Assembly (NCBI GenBank): GCA_011390955.1 | Contig: JAABRM010000034.1 | Location: 1-64,000, forward strand | Length of the DNA: 64,000 nucleotides | Direction of reading: 5' to 3' | From: Oscillatoriales cyanobacterium | GTDB lineage: Bacteria > Cyanobacteriota > Cyanobacteriia > Cyanobacteriales > Laspinemataceae | In this document: positions 6,883 through 15,100 of the stretch, one piece after another | Position numbering within the stretch: the stretch's first letter is position 1 | How the letters are laid out: every line of letters starts with the position of its first letter | The notes under the pieces: model-generated | What the model saw: the letters and a program-made list of their open reading frames with translations, nothing else | Told to the model about the DNA's origin: nothing | Database searches by the model: none | Translations under genes and position numbers: made by a program

Positions 6883-7293
6883 ATGAAAAAAATCTTTGCG
6901 GATACAGGTTATTGGATTGCCTTACTCAATCCCGATGACGACCTACATCCAAAAGCTAGAAACATGGCAATTTATCTAAAAAATGTGTCTATTGTCACCA
7001 GTGAGATGGTGTTTACTGAATTACTCAATGCTTTTTCGGGAAAGGGACGTTTTTATAGAGAAAAAGCTGTGACATTTATTAATCACGCCTTGGATAATTC
7101 TGAAATTCAAGTCGTCAGTCAAACCAATGAACTATTTAAAAGCGCACTTGAGTTATATCATAGCCGACCCGATCAAGCATGGAGTCACACAGATTGCACC
7201 TCATTTAAAATTATGCAACAACAAAATATATTAGAAGCACTGGCTTATGATAAACATTTTGAACAAGCTGGATTTGTCGCTTTATTGCGTTAG
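6883..7293 (+). CDS. PIN-domain VapC-like toxin
   Basis: 136 aa PIN domain with FADTGYWIALLNPDDDLH (Asp7), a conserved Glu in TSEMVFTELLNAF, and SHTDCTSFKIMQQQNI (Asp), giving the metal-binding acidic set, and a final LAYDKHFEQAGF motif. Family members cleave RNA. It is coupled to the antitoxin upstream by a 2-bp gap. It is a second PIN toxin in this region and not closely similar to the one at 2234. Confidence 0.88.
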   Translation: MKKIFADTGYWIALLNPDDDLHPKARNMAIYLKNVSIVTSEMVFTELLNAFSGKGRFYREKAVTFINHALDNSEIQVVSQTNELFKSALELYHSRPDQAWSHTDCTSFKIMQQQNILEALAYDKHFEQAGFVALLR

Positions 7294-7355
7294 GTAATCA
7301 CGCGATCGCACCCTATTTTTCCCTCTCCCAGAACCCAGAAATCGGGTTTATTTCT

Positions 7356-7445
7356 TAGGACTTACGCAACGACTCTATATCTGGCGAATTGGTGCGTTAC
7401 CGCTCGGAACAACACCCTACAGATAGCGTTTATGCGTAAGTCCTA
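7356..7445. repeat. MITE-like element with perfect 13-bp terminal inverted repeats
   Basis: TAGGACTTACGCA at 7356-7368 is the exact reverse complement of 7433-7445. The 64 bp between encode nothing. This layout (about 90 bp, short perfect ends) suggests a non-autonomous mobile element. It is flanked on both sides by AAACCGGGTTT-type palindromes (about 7338 and 7452). Confidence 0.65.
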
Positions 7446-7504
7446 TTTCTAAGGGAATCAGAAACCGGGTTTCGGCAATAGAAAATTCTGGCAAAATGAT
7501 AAAA

Positions 7505-7540
7505 ATCCCCCCATTTTTAAGGGGGGTTCGGGGGATAAAT
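7505..7540. terminator. C/G-run hairpin between convergent genes
   Basis: CCCCCC, then ATTTTTAA, then GGGGGG forms a short GC stem between vapC (plus) and the ferredoxin gene (minus). It is a variant of the CCCCCCTTAAAAAGGGGGG hairpin also seen at 19299 and 33065. It could stop transcription from either side. There is no long U-run, so the role is tentative. Confidence 0.4.
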
Positions 7541-7570
7541 CCGGTATTTTTCACTCTTGTCTAATAAATT

Positions 7571-8053
7571 CTAAGCATCGCGAGTCCGGGCTAAAGTTTC
7601 GCCCACGGCTAAACGAACATCTTTAAGTTGAGTAATCACGGAACGAGTAATTAATTTTCCAGACTCTACCACCACTTCCCCAGTCAGAGGGTGAAGTAAA
7701 GGTTGTTCCGTTCTTCTGCCAATTAATGCTTCAATATCTTCGATCGCATCAATATACATACCAGCGGGTACTTCTACCACCACCCCTTCACCCAGGACTC
7801 GCGACTGACAGGCAAGGCGAGAATTGGGTTTGGCGGTGGTAATCACCTCTAGAGTCCGTTGTTCCCGTCTGGACATGGAGGAAAGGCTATCCATCCCCTC
7901 TTTAATGTACACATGGCAGGTAGCGCACATTCCCCGTCCGCCACATTCTTTGAGAACGTGCAGATCCTCTTGCAACAAAGCCGCCAGGAGGTTGGCATTA
8001 GTTTGAATTTCCGTGTTTTGAGCGATCGGTTCTAGCCTGACAGTTTTAGCCAT
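7571..8053 (-). CDS. 2Fe-2S ferredoxin with C-terminal extension
   Basis: 160 aa. The N-terminal half is a 2Fe-2S ferredoxin domain with ligands Cys37, Cys43, Cys46 (CGGRGMCATC) and Cys82 (RLACQS). The first spacing, Cx5C, is that of adrenodoxin/Isc-like or cyanobacterial long ferredoxins rather than the photosynthetic plant type (Cx4C). Residues 100-160 (IEDIEALIGRRTEQPLLHP and following) form an extension I do not recognise. It is probably an electron carrier. The gene is divergent from the Ser/Thr kinase, with a dyad in between. Confidence 0.88.
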   Translation of the reverse strand: MAKTVRLEPIAQNTEIQTNANLLAALLQEDLHVLKECGGRGMCATCHVYIKEGMDSLSSMSRREQRTLEVITTAKPNSRLACQSRVLGEGVVVEVPAGMYIDAIEDIEALIGRRTEQPLLHPLTGEVVVESGKLITRSVITQLKDVRLAVGETLARTRDA

Positions 8054-8180
8054 ATTCTGTTGATGAGCGTGTAATCTATTTAAATCTATAACTCAATCAG
8101 GGGTGATTGTGGGCAAAAGCGGCGGCAGAGGCAAATTTTTATTTGAGTCAGCATATAAGCAGAGACAAAAAATACAAATT

Positions 8181-8202
8181 GCTTCGATGTTCACATCAAA
8201 GC
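8181..8202. promoter_or_regulatory. 22-bp dyad between ferredoxin and kinase genes
   Basis: GCTTCGATGT-TC-ACATCAAAGC is an imperfect inverted repeat (one mismatch per arm, 2-bp centre), the shape of a dimeric repressor site. It lies in the divergent intergenic region, 128 bp from the ferredoxin start and 49 bp from the kinase start, so it could control either. No matching regulator is known from the window. Confidence 0.35.
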
Positions 8203-8250
8203 GACAATAGTCATAGTTGAAGTGGCATAACATGGGGGCAAACCAGCCGT

Positions 8251-10188
8251 ATGAAGGAATGGGTTCAAGATAGTAGGTCGCGGTCTCTTAGCCGACAGCT
8301 TGCCAAATACCGCATTTTAGCCCGGGTGGGACAGGGACAATTTGGCCAGGTTTTTTGTGCCGTAGAACGGCAAACCGGCCAACTGGTGGCATTAAAAGAA
8401 ATCACCCACCGTCGCTTATCCACATCTAAGTTTTTACGAGAATTGGGATCGCTGTTGACCCTACAACATCCCAACATTGTCACCTGTCGCGCTTTTGAAG
8501 CCACCACCACGGCGCGATATTTGGTCATGGATTACTGTGAAGGCGGCACCTTGCGTGATTTGCTAGAGTCGGAAAATTCCCTTTCCTTGGGTGAAGCCTT
8601 AACTATTATGCAAGGAATTCTGGCGGGACTAGAACAAGCTCACCGTCACGGGATTATTCACTGTGATATTAAGCCAGAAAATATCCTCCTGGGATTAGAT
8701 GCCGGGATGTGGTTGCCGCGTTTATCGGATTTTGGCATTGCCCGTCGCTTGTCAGAAATCGATCAAAATCGCGGCACCGTAGAGTCAGCGGACGGCAGTA
8801 TTGATGTGGTGGGTGCCCCAGCTTATACTTCCCCGGAAGCATTTTATGGGATGTATTCTCGCTCCTCGGATATTTATGCGATGGGAATTGTGTTTTTTGA
8901 ACTGTTGCTGGGTCATCGTCCGTTTACGGGAATCCCAGAACGGTTGATGTGGGCGCATTTAAATCAACCCCTGGAAATTCCCTCCCTGCTGCCAGAACCT
9001 TTGCAGGCCATTTTGAAACAGGCTTTGGCCAAGTTGAAAGGACGCCGCTATGGGACAGCGGCAGAAATGTCAGAAGCGATCGCGCAAGTGATGAATCATC
9101 CAGAGATTTCGCCATTGATGACCAAACCCCTGCCGTTCAAACCTATTGACCCCGACCATGACATCGTGCTCGATCCACAAGTGCCGGAAATCTGCATTGT
9201 CAGCCAACAAGAGTTATCCGGTGCCTTAACAGGTCTAGCGTCAGGAAATGGCTATCTTTACGGAATTTTCCAAAAAAACACGGTTTTAATGTGGCGGCCT
9301 GGGGAAACCGAGGCAGTGCCGATTTCTTTCCCCGAACCCGTCAGCGAAATTATCCCTTTGGCAAATAGCTGCTTGGTGAGTACCTGTGAAGACCCAGGCG
9401 GCGGATCGATTTATTGGGTATCCCCCAAATCCAGGCAGCCGAAGCGCTTGTTGAAGTTAAAACAAAGGTTTACTCTCTCCGCTGACCCTGACAGTAAATC
9501 TCTAGCAGTAGCGGTTTTTAGTCAGTCGGGAAAAAAGGCCGTGCGATTCGGATTTTATTCTTTGGGAACCGAAGGCGACGGGGTAAAACCACCCCAATTA
9601 AAGTTGTTAAAAAGCTTTACTCTGGCAGCGGCAATGCTGCCCCAGTTGATGTTTCTCGATCGCCGCCATCTTTTGACCATCTGGCATAGCCGCGACGCGA
9701 AAAAGTCCCAAACCATATTTAAATTGTATAGCCGTCGGGGGACTCAGATGGGTTCGGTGCGATCGCCGCTCTTATTTGAGCAACTCATTCTTAGCCTAGC
9801 CCCCGGTATTTCCAGAAAATTTTGTTTATTTGGGGTGGTTCGGCAGCCCAGACCCGCCTTATGGCGCATCCAACTTCTCCCCTTGCAATTGGCGCGAATT
9901 CCCCTGGAAACCATGCCCACTTGTTTATCTCCCATCCCCGGTGGCTGCCTGTTCGCCAATGACAAAGGTGAAATCAGATGTTTGGATCATCAAGGCCAAA
10001 ATCATGGTAAGTTTCAGTTTGGGTTCCAGGCACCCCTGGGATTCGGGGTTTGGCGGGGGCCGGAGGAAGATACCACCGAAAATTTACTGGGTTTAGGTGG
10101 GGTGACTGCTGCGGCGAATGGTAGCTGTATTTCCTTTATTCAAGTAAAAACGAAAACGATTTCCCCAATGGAACCCCCAGATTTTTAG
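8251..10188 (+). CDS. Ser/Thr protein kinase with C-terminal beta-rich domain
   Basis: 645 aa. Kinase domain at about 20-280: glycine loop GQGQFGQV (27-34), Lys49, catalytic HCDIKPENILL (137-147; HRD replaced by HCD), DFGIA (160-164), activation-end TSPEA. Residues 300-645 show repeated beta-strand-like segments (SGNGYLYGIFQKNTVLMW; NSCLVSTCEDPGGGSIYWV) and may form a propeller-like sensor. No membrane segment is seen, so it is probably cytosolic. The next gene begins 11 bp downstream, forming a group with the MazG-like and GvpL/F genes. Confidence 0.9.
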   Translation: MKEWVQDSRSRSLSRQLAKYRILARVGQGQFGQVFCAVERQTGQLVALKEITHRRLSTSKFLRELGSLLTLQHPNIVTCRAFEATTTARYLVMDYCEGGTLRDLLESENSLSLGEALTIMQGILAGLEQAHRHGIIHCDIKPENILLGLDAGMWLPRLSDFGIARRLSEIDQNRGTVESADGSIDVVGAPAYTSPEAFYGMYSRSSDIYAMGIVFFELLLGHRPFTGIPERLMWAHLNQPLEIPSLLPEPLQAILKQALAKLKGRRYGTAAEMSEAIAQVMNHPEISPLMTKPLPFKPIDPDHDIVLDPQVPEICIVSQQELSGALTGLASGNGYLYGIFQKNTVLMWRPGETEAVPISFPEPVSEIIPLANSCLVSTCEDPGGGSIYWVSPKSRQPKRLLKLKQRFTLSADPDSKSLAVAVFSQSGKKAVRFGFYSLGTEGDGVKPPQLKLLKSFTLAAAMLPQLMFLDRRHLLTIWHSRDAKKSQTIFKLYSRRGTQMGSVRSPLLFEQLILSLAPGISRKFCLFGVVRQPRPALWRIQLLPLQLARIPLETMPTCLSPIPGGCLFANDKGEIRCLDHQGQNHGKFQFGFQAPLGFGVWRGPEEDTTENLLGLGGVTAAANGSCISFIQVKTKTISPMEPPDF

Positions 10189-10199
10189 GATACAAGCCG

Positions 10200-12113
10200 A
10201 TGACCTCAACTTCACCAATACTCGATCCCGCCGAATTTGCTGACCTTAGCAAAACCGTCCTCAAGTTATCAGACAGAGAAGAGAGAAGAGAGAATAGAGA
10301 AGAGAGAAAAGAGAATTTTCCTCGAACCCCTTTCCTCGAACCTCTTTCCTCTAAATCAAAGGATAAAGAACAAACAACGGCAGTCTTGGCAGCCATGACC
10401 CGACTGGTGGAAATTGTCGCGGAACTGCGATCGCCTCTCGGTGGATGGCCTGCGGACTTGCCAAAAACCTCAGAAAATCTGGTTCCTTATGTCCTCGAAG
10501 AAGCTTGCGATGTCCTGGACGCTTGCAAAGAGTCAGGCAGCAGAGGTGCAGAGGAGCAGGGGAGCCGCCATCGAGCAGAGGAGCAGGGGAGCAGAGGTGC
10601 AGGGGAGCAGAGGTGCAGAGGAGCAGAGGAGCAGAGGAGCAGAGGAGCAGAGGAGAATTTTTCTCCCCTGCCGATGGCAGGCCCCCCTGCCCCCCCGTTC
10701 CCCGCTCCATTAATGGTCGTGGATGATTTGATTCCTCGATTACTTTGGCATCTGGTCAGCAGTTCTTATGATGTCATGCAACTAATTGGTGGAGTTCCGG
10801 CCCAGGTGGTGCGATCGCGGAGCGGTGTCGCTACACTTAGCCCCAAAGCGGATCCTGATGCCGCGAAATCTGAGATAGGCTTAATCCGATTAGTGGTGAG
10901 TTTGTCCGTCTGGAACTCAGACCATGATTGGGCAATTGACTTAGCCACCCACAACGTAACAGTAGGGGCGCAATGCTTGCACCCCTCTCCAGAAACTCTA
11001 GAAACCGAATTTCTTGATTTAAGTGCTGATTTTTGGCATAAATTAACCCAGAAACCCGGTTTCTTGTCACCGGATTTATTGTCACCTATTTCTGCCGGTC
11101 AGTTGCTCGCGAAGTTACAGCAAGAAATCGAATTTACCAGCCCCGAATTAGCCAAATTAATGGAACCGCGATCGGTGGAATGGTTGCAGCCAAATCACCA
11201 ATGGTTGACGGGTTTTTTGCAACTGAAAATGGATTGGGAATTTTTGCCCCAATCCCCAGAAAATTCCCCAGAACCGGAAGGTGAAGGAACCGGAGAACCG
11301 GCAACCGGAAACCTTGCCGATATTTCTGAATCATTCCCTCTGTCTGGTTTCTATGGTCAGCAAAAGATTAGACTTACTCAACCGGCAATATTCCAGGAAT
11401 CTGCCAAAATCCCATTTCAAGAAGCATTAATCGGACTACTGCCACAGATTCAAACAGAATCAGAAACCGGGTTGTTTGAAGAAACCCGGTTGCTTGAAGA
11501 AACCGCGTTTCTCACAGGGGAAAATGAATCGCCGAACTCTAATCTAATTTCTCAGGTGGTAAAAACTGCTTATGATTTAGTCGAAAATTGGGAGTTTCCT
11601 TGGGGTGACGGAGAAGTTTTGCTCGATGAATGTATGCAGCGATTACTATGGCAAACCATTACCAGTTCTTATCCGGTAATGCAGTTAATTGGCAGTGTAG
11701 AAGCGATGGTTCTCAGCCCCGGTGAAGACTGGAAAATTGGCATTCTCCGGTTATTAGCTATTTTTGAAATTCAGGTGGAAAATGAAATAATTCCCGTGGA
11801 TTTATCCACAGGTCAATCTTGGGAACAATCCCAGGATAACAAAGTTTTGCCCTTGTCGCCAAACACGATTGTGCGATTCCGCGACAGCGGATCGCTCTGC
11901 GAATCGCCTAACACTCAGTTATCTATGCAGCTATCTATTCAGCCGGTGATGGCTGAGGATTTTCTCAATACTTTGAGCCAACAAATTCAAGCAAATACCC
12001 CCTCTTTTCAGTGGTTAATGAATGGCGTGGAAATCGATGTTATGAATGCCGCAGGAATCTGGGAATCTGGCTTAGGCAAATTGCGGTTAGAATTAGAATT
12101 TATTCCGGCTTAA
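10200..12113 (+). CDS. Duplicated MazG-like protein with in-frame repeat arrays
   Basis: 637 aa. Residues 65-110 (MTRLVEIVAELRSPLGGWP, then YVLEEACDVLDA) resemble the MazG NTP pyrophosphohydrolase signature (EExxE..D is here EE-x-x-D-x-x-D at 100-107), so an active site is possible but degenerate. A second half-copy follows: LIPRLLWHLVSSSYDVMQLI near 182 and CMQRLLWQTITSSYPVMQLI near 480, the latter lacking the EE pair. Low-complexity segments at 25-40 and 113-155 (GAEEQRSR repeats) are translated 7-bp and 8-bp DNA arrays; repeat palindromes encode KPGFLS and ETRLLEE. It sits 11 bp after a kinase gene and 23 bp before gvpL/F. Its function is unknown. Confidence 0.7.
   Translation: MTSTSPILDPAEFADLSKTVLKLSDREERRENREERKENFPRTPFLEPLSSKSKDKEQTTAVLAAMTRLVEIVAELRSPLGGWPADLPKTSENLVPYVLEEACDVLDACKESGSRGAEEQGSRHRAEEQGSRGAGEQRCRGAEEQRSRGAEENFSPLPMAGPPAPPFPAPLMVVDDLIPRLLWHLVSSSYDVMQLIGGVPAQVVRSRSGVATLSPKADPDAAKSEIGLIRLVVSLSVWNSDHDWAIDLATHNVTVGAQCLHPSPETLETEFLDLSADFWHKLTQKPGFLSPDLLSPISAGQLLAKLQQEIEFTSPELAKLMEPRSVEWLQPNHQWLTGFLQLKMDWEFLPQSPENSPEPEGEGTGEPATGNLADISESFPLSGFYGQQKIRLTQPAIFQESAKIPFQEALIGLLPQIQTESETGLFEETRLLEETAFLTGENESPNSNLISQVVKTAYDLVENWEFPWGDGEVLLDECMQRLLWQTITSSYPVMQLIGSVEAMVLSPGEDWKIGILRLLAIFEIQVENEIIPVDLSTGQSWEQSQDNKVLPLSPNTIVRFRDSGSLCESPNTQLSMQLSIQPVMAEDFLNTLSQQIQANTPSFQWLMNGVEIDVMNAAGIWESGLGKLRLELEFIPA
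10275..10316 (+). repeat. AGAGAAG heptamer array inside the MazG-like gene
   Basis: About six imperfect copies of a 7-bp unit (AGAGAAG) translated as EERRENREERKE. Because 7 is not a multiple of 3, loss or gain of one unit shifts the frame near the N-terminus. Confidence 0.8.
10535..10660 (+). repeat. GAGGAGCA/AGAGGAGC octamer array inside the MazG-like gene
   Basis: An 8-bp array (GCAGAGGA and variants) occupies about 125 bp of coding sequence and is translated as GAEEQRSR. Other frames across it are open too. The complement, CTCCTCTG, is the unit of arrays at 240-305, 49755-49830 and 55490-55512. The composition differs sharply from the flanking codons, so it looks like an inserted intergenic repeat that kept the frame. 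Confidence 0.85.
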
Positions 12114-12136
12114 ATTAAATTAATTTTCGATTAATT

Positions 12137-12847
12137 ATGTATATCTACGCTTTCTTAAAAACTCCGGCGAATTCATTACAATTGCCCCCAGGAATTGAGG
12201 GTGATTTGCAAATTATTGAGACTGAATTGGCCACGGAAAATGTAGGCGCGATGCCGCGAAACGGATCCCTTGCGGGAATCGCCGAACCAGGATTAACATC
12301 TTTGGCAGCAATAGAAAAAGATGAGCAGCGTCTCATGCAAGCGGTTGTCACCCACGATCGCATTCTTTGTGAATTATTTAATCAAACCACCATTTTACCC
12401 CTAAGATTTGGCACCATATTTCGTTCCTCCGCTGATTTAATCGCCCATTTAGATCGGCGACAAAAGGAATATCTGGCTAAATTAAACCAATTGGAAGGCA
12501 AAGCCGAATATACCCTCAAGGTCGTACACTTAGATGCCCCCGTAACCGCTGCGGATCCTGAAGCCAAAGGAAAAGCCTATTTATTAGCCAAAAAACAACG
12601 CTTTTCTATGGTCCAAGAATTTCAAAACCAACAAAATCGTGAATGGGCAAGTCTCCAACAGGCGATCGCAGAAACCCGGTTTCTCACCGTCCGGGGCGAA
12701 CCCCAAGGCACCACCAATCGACTCTATTTATTAATCCCAAAAAATCAAGAATCGCAACTTCTAGAATACGTCCAAACATGGCAGAAAAACCATCCCACTT
12801 GGCAATTATTCCTCAGCGAATCGCTGCCGCCCTATCATTTTGTTTAA
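12137..12847 (+). CDS. Gas vesicle protein GvpL/GvpF family
   Basis: 236 aa. Typical GvpL/F pattern: MYIYAFLKTPANSLQLPPGI, a middle HDRILCELFNQTTILPLRFG (signature near residues 75-95), a long central helix, and the final LSESLPPYHF (the family often ends 'GPWPPYSF'). These proteins help nucleate or coat gas vesicles. No gvpA or other gvp gene is in the window, so it is either an outlying member of the cluster or recruited to a different task beside the kinase and MazG-like genes. An AGAAACCCGGTTTCT palindrome is embedded in the coding sequence near 12669. Confidence 0.85.
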   Translation: MYIYAFLKTPANSLQLPPGIEGDLQIIETELATENVGAMPRNGSLAGIAEPGLTSLAAIEKDEQRLMQAVVTHDRILCELFNQTTILPLRFGTIFRSSADLIAHLDRRQKEYLAKLNQLEGKAEYTLKVVHLDAPVTAADPEAKGKAYLLAKKQRFSMVQEFQNQQNREWASLQQAIAETRFLTVRGEPQGTTNRLYLLIPKNQESQLLEYVQTWQKNHPTWQLFLSESLPPYHFV

Positions 12848-12884
12848 AAGCTGTCATTCCCGCCCCCGCTAGAATCCATAATCT

Positions 12885-13030
12885 CTCGTTCCTAGGCTCT
12901 GCCTGGGAACGGGGAAAACGAGGCTCTGCCTCGTGTCCTGATGTGTTCCTCACACGAGGCAGAGCCTCTCCCTCGGCATTCCCAGGCAGAGCCTGGGAAC
13001 GAGAAAAACGAGAAAACGAAGCCCTGGGAA
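12885..13030. repeat. Cluster of GAGGCAGAGCCTC / CCCAGGCAGAGCCTGGG palindromes
   Basis: Several interlocking palindromes: CGTTCCTAGGCTCTGCCTGG near 12888, ACGAGGCTCTGCCTCGT near 12919, GAGGCAGAGCCTC near 12953 and CCCAGGCAGAGCCTGGGAAC near 12979, ending with ACGAGAAAACGA repeats. They lie between convergent gvpL/F and phosphohexomutase genes and could fold into strong hairpins. A related CGTTCCCAGGCTTCTGCGTG copy lies near 32054. Confidence 0.8.
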
Positions 13031-13065
13031 CGAGAAAACGAGGAATATAAATGGGGATAAACGGA

Positions 13066-14613
13066 TTATTTAAACACCGATAAATCCAAAGCCTCAAAAG
13101 GCTGGAAAAACTCTAACAGTCGAGTCACAATTTTATTCACCCCACCAGAAACATTCGACTCAATATTCAAAGGAATTACCGGGTCATGCAGAGACAAGCG
13201 CAATAAAAACCAGCCATCTTCCTCTGGGGAATGACAAGAAATCCGCACCCCTTCATAATTATTCGGCACAATTTGCCAACCCGCTTGCTTGGCGGCAAAT
13301 TCTTGCAGTTGGTCAATTACCTGATGGCCATATTCTTTAAACTCTGGTACGCCAATTTTTAACCGGAATTCCTCGCTTTCTGCCGGTTCCTGGAAATTGG
13401 CAATTAAATCTAATAAGTTTTTGCCCGCTAACTTAGATTTAGCTAATTCAATTAATAGCTTAGTAATCAAATAAGCCCCATCATCCAGAAAATAATTTTC
13501 CTTCATCGCCCCATGACCGGAGGTTTCGATCGCCAACCAAGACTCTTCCCCGGATTCATTCAAGCGAATTGACTCATTAATCACATTCTTGTAACCGCGT
13601 TTATAACGATGATGTTTACCTTTTAACTCTTGTTCAATAAACGCGGTCAATCCATCGGAAGTAATCGAATCGGTGACAATGGTAGACCCTGGATGTTCTT
13701 GTAAAACAATCGCCGACATTATCGCAATTAAACGATTGCGGTTTAATTCTTTGCCGGTAGAATCCACCGCTGCCCCGCGATCGACATCCGTATCAAAAAT
13801 AATCCCAAAATCCGCTTTTTGCTCAATTACCGCTTGACAAATCGAAGCCATTGCCTCTTTATCTTCCGGGTTAGGAATATGGTTGGGAAATGTGCCATCG
13901 GGTTCTAAAAATTGGCTGCCCGTCGTATCTGCCCCCAGGGGTTTCAGCACTTTTTCCGCATAAAAACCCCCAGCCCCATTGCCCGCATCCACAATAATTT
14001 TTAAGCCTTTAAGCGGCTGGTCAAAATGTTCGGGATGATTCACCGCTGCGCGAATTTTTTGCACAAATCCAGCGGCATAAACGGAAATAAAATCATGGTG
14101 GGAAATACTTCCTTTCGTGGCACTCGGTTCAAATTTATGGTGTTCTGCCAGTTCTAAAATTGCCGAAATATCCGCTTTTCCTAAACCACCATGAGAAGTA
14201 AAAAATTTTAAACCATTGCGATTAAAAGGTAAATGACTAGCGGTGAGCATAATTGCCCCATCACAGGCAAATTCTGGTGTCACAACACTCATAAACATGG
14301 CGGGAGTTGATGCCATGCCAAAATCATAAACTTTAGCCCCCATTGCGGTAATTCCATCGGTGGCAGCTTCGATTAAGCTTACTCCCGATAATCGACTATC
14401 TCTGCCTAAAGAAATAGTTAATTCTGACGCAGCTTTGCCAACTTTTTCCGTTAGCCATAACACAAAAGCTTGCCCCAAAATTTCTACCACTTGTGGGGTA
14501 AGATTGACTGGTTCATGGGCGACTCCTTCCAGGGCGACTCCCCGGATATCTGAACCATTTTGTAATTTTTTCCAGTGAAAATGTTTGTTATGTTTCATAT
14601 AATGCTGAGACAA
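13066..14613 (-). CDS. Phosphohexomutase (phosphomannomutase/phosphoglucomutase family)
   Basis: 515 aa, normal for the alpha-D-phosphohexomutase family. The active-site phosphoserine loop is TASHLPFNRNGLKFF (Ser at about residue 125), the metal-binding loop is DTDVDRGAAVD, and the substrate loop is ETSGHGAMKEN (hexose O4 recognition). It interconverts hexose-1-phosphate and hexose-6-phosphate, feeding glycogen or cell-surface sugar synthesis; the exact sugar cannot be told from sequence. The start could also be the Met five codons downstream. It is transcribed toward the palindrome cluster. No operon partner is evident. Confidence 0.9.
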   Translation of the reverse strand: MSQHYMKHNKHFHWKKLQNGSDIRGVALEGVAHEPVNLTPQVVEILGQAFVLWLTEKVGKAASELTISLGRDSRLSGVSLIEAATDGITAMGAKVYDFGMASTPAMFMSVVTPEFACDGAIMLTASHLPFNRNGLKFFTSHGGLGKADISAILELAEHHKFEPSATKGSISHHDFISVYAAGFVQKIRAAVNHPEHFDQPLKGLKIIVDAGNGAGGFYAEKVLKPLGADTTGSQFLEPDGTFPNHIPNPEDKEAMASICQAVIEQKADFGIIFDTDVDRGAAVDSTGKELNRNRLIAIMSAIVLQEHPGSTIVTDSITSDGLTAFIEQELKGKHHRYKRGYKNVINESIRLNESGEESWLAIETSGHGAMKENYFLDDGAYLITKLLIELAKSKLAGKNLLDLIANFQEPAESEEFRLKIGVPEFKEYGHQVIDQLQEFAAKQAGWQIVPNNYEGVRISCHSPEEDGWFLLRLSLHDPVIPLNIESNVSGGVNKIVTRLLEFFQPFEALDLSVFK

Positions 14614-14756
14614 TCAACTCCTCTAATATTACCCTAATATTCCTCTTTGTGTTCTCTGTGTCTTTGTGGTTAATTTTTCCTTTAATACATAATCATAATA
14701 TTTGATATTAAAATAGATTTTTTCCTGAAAAAAACATACGAATTAATCTAACATAA

Positions 14757-15071
14757 TCAGTTGTTAACATAGATTACCTCGGCTTCAGCTAAAACTTGTT
14801 CTCGGAAATAGCGGCTCAGGTCTTGAGGTGTATTCAAGTCAACGGTACGGCCTAAAAGTTCCGAGAGTCTATCTTGAATGTTAATAAAGCGAAATCCGGG
14901 AGTTTTTCCCGCTGGAAATTCTACTAAAATATCAATGTCACTCTGGGGTCCAAAGTCATCTCTTAACACGGAACCAAATAAAGAAAGTTTTTGGATATGG
15001 TAGGTTTGGCAAATTTCGGCAATGCTCGGTAATGGAATATTGATTGGATAAGCCTTGATTTGTTTTTCCAT
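14757..15071 (-). CDS. MNT-type minimal nucleotidyltransferase
   Basis: 104 aa with the MntA/MNT signature: KLSLFGSVLRDDFGPQSDID (GS plus DxD metal ligands) and a later RTVDLNTPQDLSRY. Such proteins commonly act as antitoxins that modify a HEPN RNase partner. No HEPN gene is adjacent: downstream is only the intergenic region before the phosphohexomutase, and upstream, 29 bp away, ends the glycosyltransferase. It therefore appears orphan. Confidence 0.85.
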   Translation of the reverse strand: MEKQIKAYPINIPLPSIAEICQTYHIQKLSLFGSVLRDDFGPQSDIDILVEFPAGKTPGFRFINIQDRLSELLGRTVDLNTPQDLSRYFREQVLAEAEVIYVNN

Positions 15072-15100
15072 AATTATGACTTACTCATATATTTTCTATT

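Noticed and set aside
12643-13097. ORFs spanning the end of the GvpL/F gene and the palindrome cluster
   Set aside because: Arg/Glu-rich translations of GAGGCAGAGCCTC palindromes; the GvpL/F frame is clearly the real one.
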